Source: an uncultured Lysobacteraceae bacterium
Lineage (GTDB): Bacteria; Pseudomonadota; Gammaproteobacteria; Xanthomonadales; Rhodanobacteraceae
Assembly: GCA_946480705.1 (NCBI GenBank)
Contig: CAMLLF010000128.1
Location: 1 to 8,735, forward strand
DNA length: 8,735 nucleotides
Direction of reading: 5' to 3'
The notes below the pieces were generated by a model, which worked only from the letters and a program-made list of their open reading frames with translations, made no database searches and was not told where the DNA came from. Made by a program: the position numbers and the translations under genes. This document shows, piece after piece, positions 6,811 through 8,735 of this stretch. Each line of letters begins with the position of its first letter. Position 1 is the first letter of the stretch.

Positions 6811-7512
6811 TCAGGTCGTCGGCGCGGACGGCGCCGTGCCGAACGTCGCGGCGAGGCGCTTGAGACGATCGGCTTCGGCATCGAGCCGCGCGACTTCGCG
6901 CAGACAGGCTTCCTTGGTCGCGCGCGCCGCGTTCTCGAACGCGGACTTTTCTTCGGTTGCGCGCGCTACTTCGCGCTCGAGCAGGGCTTCGAGGTCGGCG
7001 ATCTGCTTGCGGATGCCGCCGACGGCGTCCTGCTGGCGCTGATCGCGTTCAGCAATGTCGTTGCGCGCTTTTTCGAGCGCTGCGCGCGCCTGCGCTTCGA
7101 GCTGGCTGCGCGCCTGGCCGAGCGCGCGCGTCTTGCGCTCGGCATCGAGCAGCGCGTCGTCGACGGTCCAGGCATCGTCGGCCGCATCGAGCGCGCGTAC
7201 CGCGGCGATGCGCGCGGTCGGATCGAGCGCGGCCAAGCCGTCGAGAATCTTGAGCAGTTTTTCGGCCGTGAATGCCGACGGCGGCACCGATTGTTCGCCG
7301 TAGATGGCCTCGAACGGGCGCTGCTCGGCAATCGGTCCTTCCGGCACGGCCGTGACGGGCGCCGGCTCGGCCGCGACGGGTTCCGGCGCGTGGTCCATGA
7401 CGACCTGGGGCGTGGGTTCGGGCTCCGCGGGCGCGTCGGTCGCTATGGGCTGGGCGTTTTCGTCGAGTTCGACGAGGCCCGCCTTCTGCAAAGCACGCAT
7501 GAATCGGCTCAA
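6811..7512 (-). CDS. Cytoplasmic coiled-coil protein, first gene of the cluster
   Basis: This 233-residue protein belongs to no family I can name. Residues 1-15 (MSRFMRALQKAGLVE) form a short amphipathic helix; 20-65 is an Ala/Pro/Glu-rich disordered linker; 66-115 is a small helical segment (FEAIYGEQSVPPSAFTAEKL, then DPTARIAAVRAL); 117-222 is a long coiled coil. It has no signal peptide or membrane span. The TTG at 7512 is preferred over the ATG four codons later (7500): GGAG lies 6 nt before the TTG but 18 nt before the ATG, and the longer in-frame reading upstream to 7740 has no ribosome binding site and looks like noise. It ends 25 nt before the binding-protein/OmpA gene, so it probably leads the operon. 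The coiled coil, like that of PspA and the membrane protein at 2302-3171, suggests a structural or scaffold role. Confidence 0.7.
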   Translation of the reverse strand: MSRFMRALQKAGLVELDENAQPIATDAPAEPEPTPQVVMDHAPEPVAAEPAPVTAVPEGPIAEQRPFEAIYGEQSVPPSAFTAEKLLKILDGLAALDPTARIAAVRALDAADDAWTVDDALLDAERKTRALGQARSQLEAQARAALEKARNDIAERDQRQQDAVGGIRKQIADLEALLEREVARATEEKSAFENAARATKEACLREVARLDAEADRLKRLAATFGTAPSAPTT

Positions 7513-7518
7513 CGCAAT

Positions 7519-7522
7519 CTCC
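7519..7522 (-). promoter_or_regulatory. Ribosome binding site GGAG that decides the TTG start
   Basis: On the minus strand, GGGGAGATT is followed 6 nt after its GGAG by TTG (7512). The nearest ATG is too far away (18 nt). This supports a TTG-initiated protein, which would lower translation of the leading gene. Confidence 0.55.
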
Positions 7523-7547
7523 CCATTGCTGGCGCATTCACGGCGGG

Positions 7548-7553
7548 AGTGTA
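7548..7553 (-). promoter_or_regulatory. Candidate -10 element TACACT for the cluster
   Basis: TACACT on the minus strand matches sigma-70 TATAAT at 4 of 6 positions and would give a leader of about 30 nt before the TTG start. No good -35 lies at 16-18 nt, so the promoter may be activator-dependent, may use another sigma factor, or may lie elsewhere in 7513-7733. Confidence 0.2.
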
Positions 7554-7702
7554 GGCGATTCGATGCGACCAATGCGTGCCGGTCGCGTTGCAGCCTTGCC
7601 TCCCGCGGCAGAAATGGGGCGGGCGCACGAGCGCCGCAAGGGTGACGAATGGGACAGCGGCGCGCTTGCACCGGCGCGCCCGGCTGCGCGAATCTCCCCG
7701 GG

Positions 7703-7719
7703 GCGCGCGATCCGCGCGC
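7703..7719 (+). promoter_or_regulatory. GC hairpin just 5' of the ribosome binding site of the VESFPD-repeat gene
   Basis: GCGCGCG, loop ATC, CGCGCGC: a perfect 7-bp stem ending 4 nt before the GGAG at 7724-7727. In the mRNA it could affect access to the ribosome binding site. Chance is possible in sequence this rich in GC. The rest of the divergent gap 7513-7733 shows no convincing plus-strand promoter. Confidence 0.25.
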
Positions 7720-7733
7720 ACCCGGAGTCGACC

Positions 7734-8036
7734 GTGCCACGTCTGATCGCGCTGCTTCTGATGGCCCTCGCCGCGCCGACCGCGTCCGCCGGCGACGCCA
7801 GACCCGATCTCGCGCGGATCCGCGGCAAGATCCAGTTCGTCACGAACTTTCCCGACTACAAGGTCAAGATCGTCGAGAGCTTCGCCGACCTGCACGTGAA
7901 GGTCGTCGAGAGTTTTCCCGACGATGCGGGCGAGTGGCAGATGGTCGAGAGCTTTCCGGACTACAAGATCCAGATCGTCGAAAGCTTTCCCGACTTCACG
8001 ATTCGCTATGTCGAAAGTTTCCCGGGCGTCCGGTAG
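7734..8036 (+). CDS. Small secreted protein made of VESFPD-type 11-residue repeats
   Basis: A 100-residue precursor. The GTG at 7734 has GGAG 6 nt upstream, and it is followed at once by a signal peptide, MPRLIALLLMALAAPTASA, with likely cleavage after residue 19; a longer in-frame reading from 7563 has neither. The mature part is almost all repeat, with six units in a row: IQFVTNFPD (33-41), YKVKIVESFAD, LHVKVVESFPD followed by the insert DAGE, a short WQMVESFPD, YKIQIVESFPD, and FTIRYVESFPG. Alternating hydrophobic residues predict short beta strands, one per unit, giving a compact closed beta structure. The plan (short units, one break with G-E/K-W, a final unit ending in G) resembles what I recall of a small beta family described as a 7(1) septoil knot, but with a different repeat sequence; that link is from memory. 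No catalytic residues are evident and there are no cysteines. It is divergent from the PspA-ABC cluster and need not belong to it. Confidence 0.85.
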   Translation: MPRLIALLLMALAAPTASAGDARPDLARIRGKIQFVTNFPDYKVKIVESFADLHVKVVESFPDDAGEWQMVESFPDYKIQIVESFPDFTIRYVESFPGVR

Positions 8037-8045
8037 TCGGTCTGC

Positions 8046-8735
8046 TCATTCCAGACCGTCGGCGAACAGCCTGTCGCAGGATTCGGCCTGCGCCGGATCG
8101 ACGAGCACATTGACCGCGACGTCGTCGGCAAGCGCGGCAAGATCCTGGTTGAACAGCGCCCACCGCGACCCCGTGTAGTACGCGCCGAGTTCGTGGGGAT
8201 TGAGCACGCCGCCGGCGGTCGATGCCGAGAACTGGATCATCGCGCAGCGGTTGCCGTTGAGCAGCGGATGATCGAGCGTCGTCACGTGGTCTGACCGGTT
8301 CGCCGGACTGACGTGGTGCACGTACGCGTTCGGACTCGTCTCCTGCCAGTACAGCGAATAGCTCGCGTTCTGGGGGAAATCGGCTGCGTCCGTGTTGTAC
8401 AGATGCCAGCCGTTGAAATAGAGCAGCGCGACCGGATGCGCATTCAGCGCACCGAATGTGGTCGTGACCGAGCGGTTCAGCGTGAACAGCCAGAACAGCC
8501 GCGGATTCATGTGCAGGTTCGACGGCAGGCTGTCCAGCGACGCCGTCGCAGTCGTCGTGCTTGTCGCGGTATCGCGAAACGGCAGGCCGTGGCGAAACGG
8601 GACGAACACGTTGAACGCCGCGTCGGGCGGCAGCGCGGTGCCGTCCTGGTTGAACACGCTCCAGCCGGTCGTGTAGCGAATGCCGATCGCCGAGTCGTTG
8701 TATACGCCGGCGCTGCCCGGCGGATTCCAGTTCTG
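8046..8735 (-). CDS. C-terminal part of a repeat protein with W-x-(F/Y)-N-(Q/T)-D motifs (partial)
   Basis: The frame is open from the right edge to a TGA at 8046, giving the last 229 residues; the N-terminus lies outside the window. An internal GTG at 8657 is not the start, because coding similarity runs through it. Three related units are visible, marked by WSVFNQD (25-31), WHLYNTD (110-116) and WALFNQD (192-198). Each is preceded by a G(I/A)(R/Y)Y-type or LLYFNG strand and followed by an A-A/V-x-N-V strand; units 1 and 3 are the closest pair. DHPLLNGN (155-162) is typical of a family of extracellular beta-repeat proteins common in high-GC gammaproteobacteria, probably the one catalogued as DUF7452 (from memory). 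The protein is likely secreted or on the surface, with unknown function. It converges on the VESFPD-repeat gene with a 9-nt gap, and no terminator is visible between them. Confidence 0.8.
   Translation of the reverse strand, partial: QNWNPPGSAGVYNDSAIGIRYTTGWSVFNQDGTALPPDAAFNVFVPFRHGLPFRDTATSTTTATASLDSLPSNLHMNPRLFWLFTLNRSVTTTFGALNAHPVALLYFNGWHLYNTDAADFPQNASYSLYWQETSPNAYVHHVSPANRSDHVTTLDHPLLNGNRCAMIQFSASTAGGVLNPHELGAYYTGSRWALFNQDLAALADDVAVNVLVDPAQAESCDRLFADGLE

Noticed and set aside
5661..6863. Plus-strand open frame of 400 codons opposite the SBP-OmpA gene
   Set aside because: It is antisense to a clear two-domain protein; its composition is Arg-rich with no recognisable motif.
7588..7616. 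Possible plus-strand promoter (TTGCAG, 17 nt, GAAATG)
   Set aside because: The -10 matches consensus at only 2 of 6 positions; not better than chance.
7563..7733. N-terminal extension of the VESFPD-repeat protein from an ATG at 7563
   Set aside because: It would bury the signal peptide 57 residues inside the protein; the GTG at 7734 has a well-placed GGAG.
7824..8027. CRISPR-like or recent DNA tandem repeat in the VESFPD gene
   Set aside because: The repeat period is 33 nt at the protein level, but copies differ at synonymous sites and one unit is shortened; it is a coding repeat, not an array.

Overview
This window is G+C-rich, densely packed bacterial DNA from a Gram-negative (diderm) organism. 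The cell type follows from a protein that fuses a periplasmic ABC substrate-binding domain to an OmpA-like peptidoglycan-binding domain. The base composition, the secreted repeat proteins and the intergenic palindromes would fit a high-GC gammaproteobacterium such as a Xanthomonadales/Lysobacteraceae member, but no rRNA or marker gene confirms that.

Positions 7512 down to 1 (minus strand) hold one tightly packed cluster of eight genes, read in this order. (1) A cytoplasmic coiled-coil protein with a TTG start. (2) A membrane-anchored NitT/TauT-type substrate-binding protein fused to an OmpA-like domain. After a 249-nt palindrome-rich gap come (3) an ABC permease and (4) an ABC ATPase, joined by a GTGA stop/start overlap. 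Then come (5) a membrane protein with a long coiled-coil tail and (6) a helical, histidine-rich protein of unknown function, also joined by a GTGA overlap. Last are (7) a PspA/IM30-family protein and (8) an AAA-type protein that runs off the left edge. There are no tRNAs, rRNAs, insertion sequences or CRISPR arrays.

My reading is that the cluster encodes an envelope-associated complex. The ABC transporter has its binding protein tethered both to the inner membrane and to peptidoglycan, and it is encoded with PspA (membrane repair and stress), two coiled-coil proteins and an AAA ATPase. It is not the classical psp operon, because no pspB, pspC or pspF is present. Whether it imports a solute or uses the transporter fold to sense or maintain the envelope cannot be decided from sequence alone.

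On the right, after a 221-nt divergent region, a small plus-strand gene (7734-8036) encodes a secreted protein of 100 residues built almost wholly from an 11-residue VESFPD-type repeat. It converges, with a 9-nt gap, on a minus-strand gene that enters from the right edge and encodes the C-terminal 229 residues of a repeat protein with a W-x-(F/Y)-N-(Q/T)-D motif.
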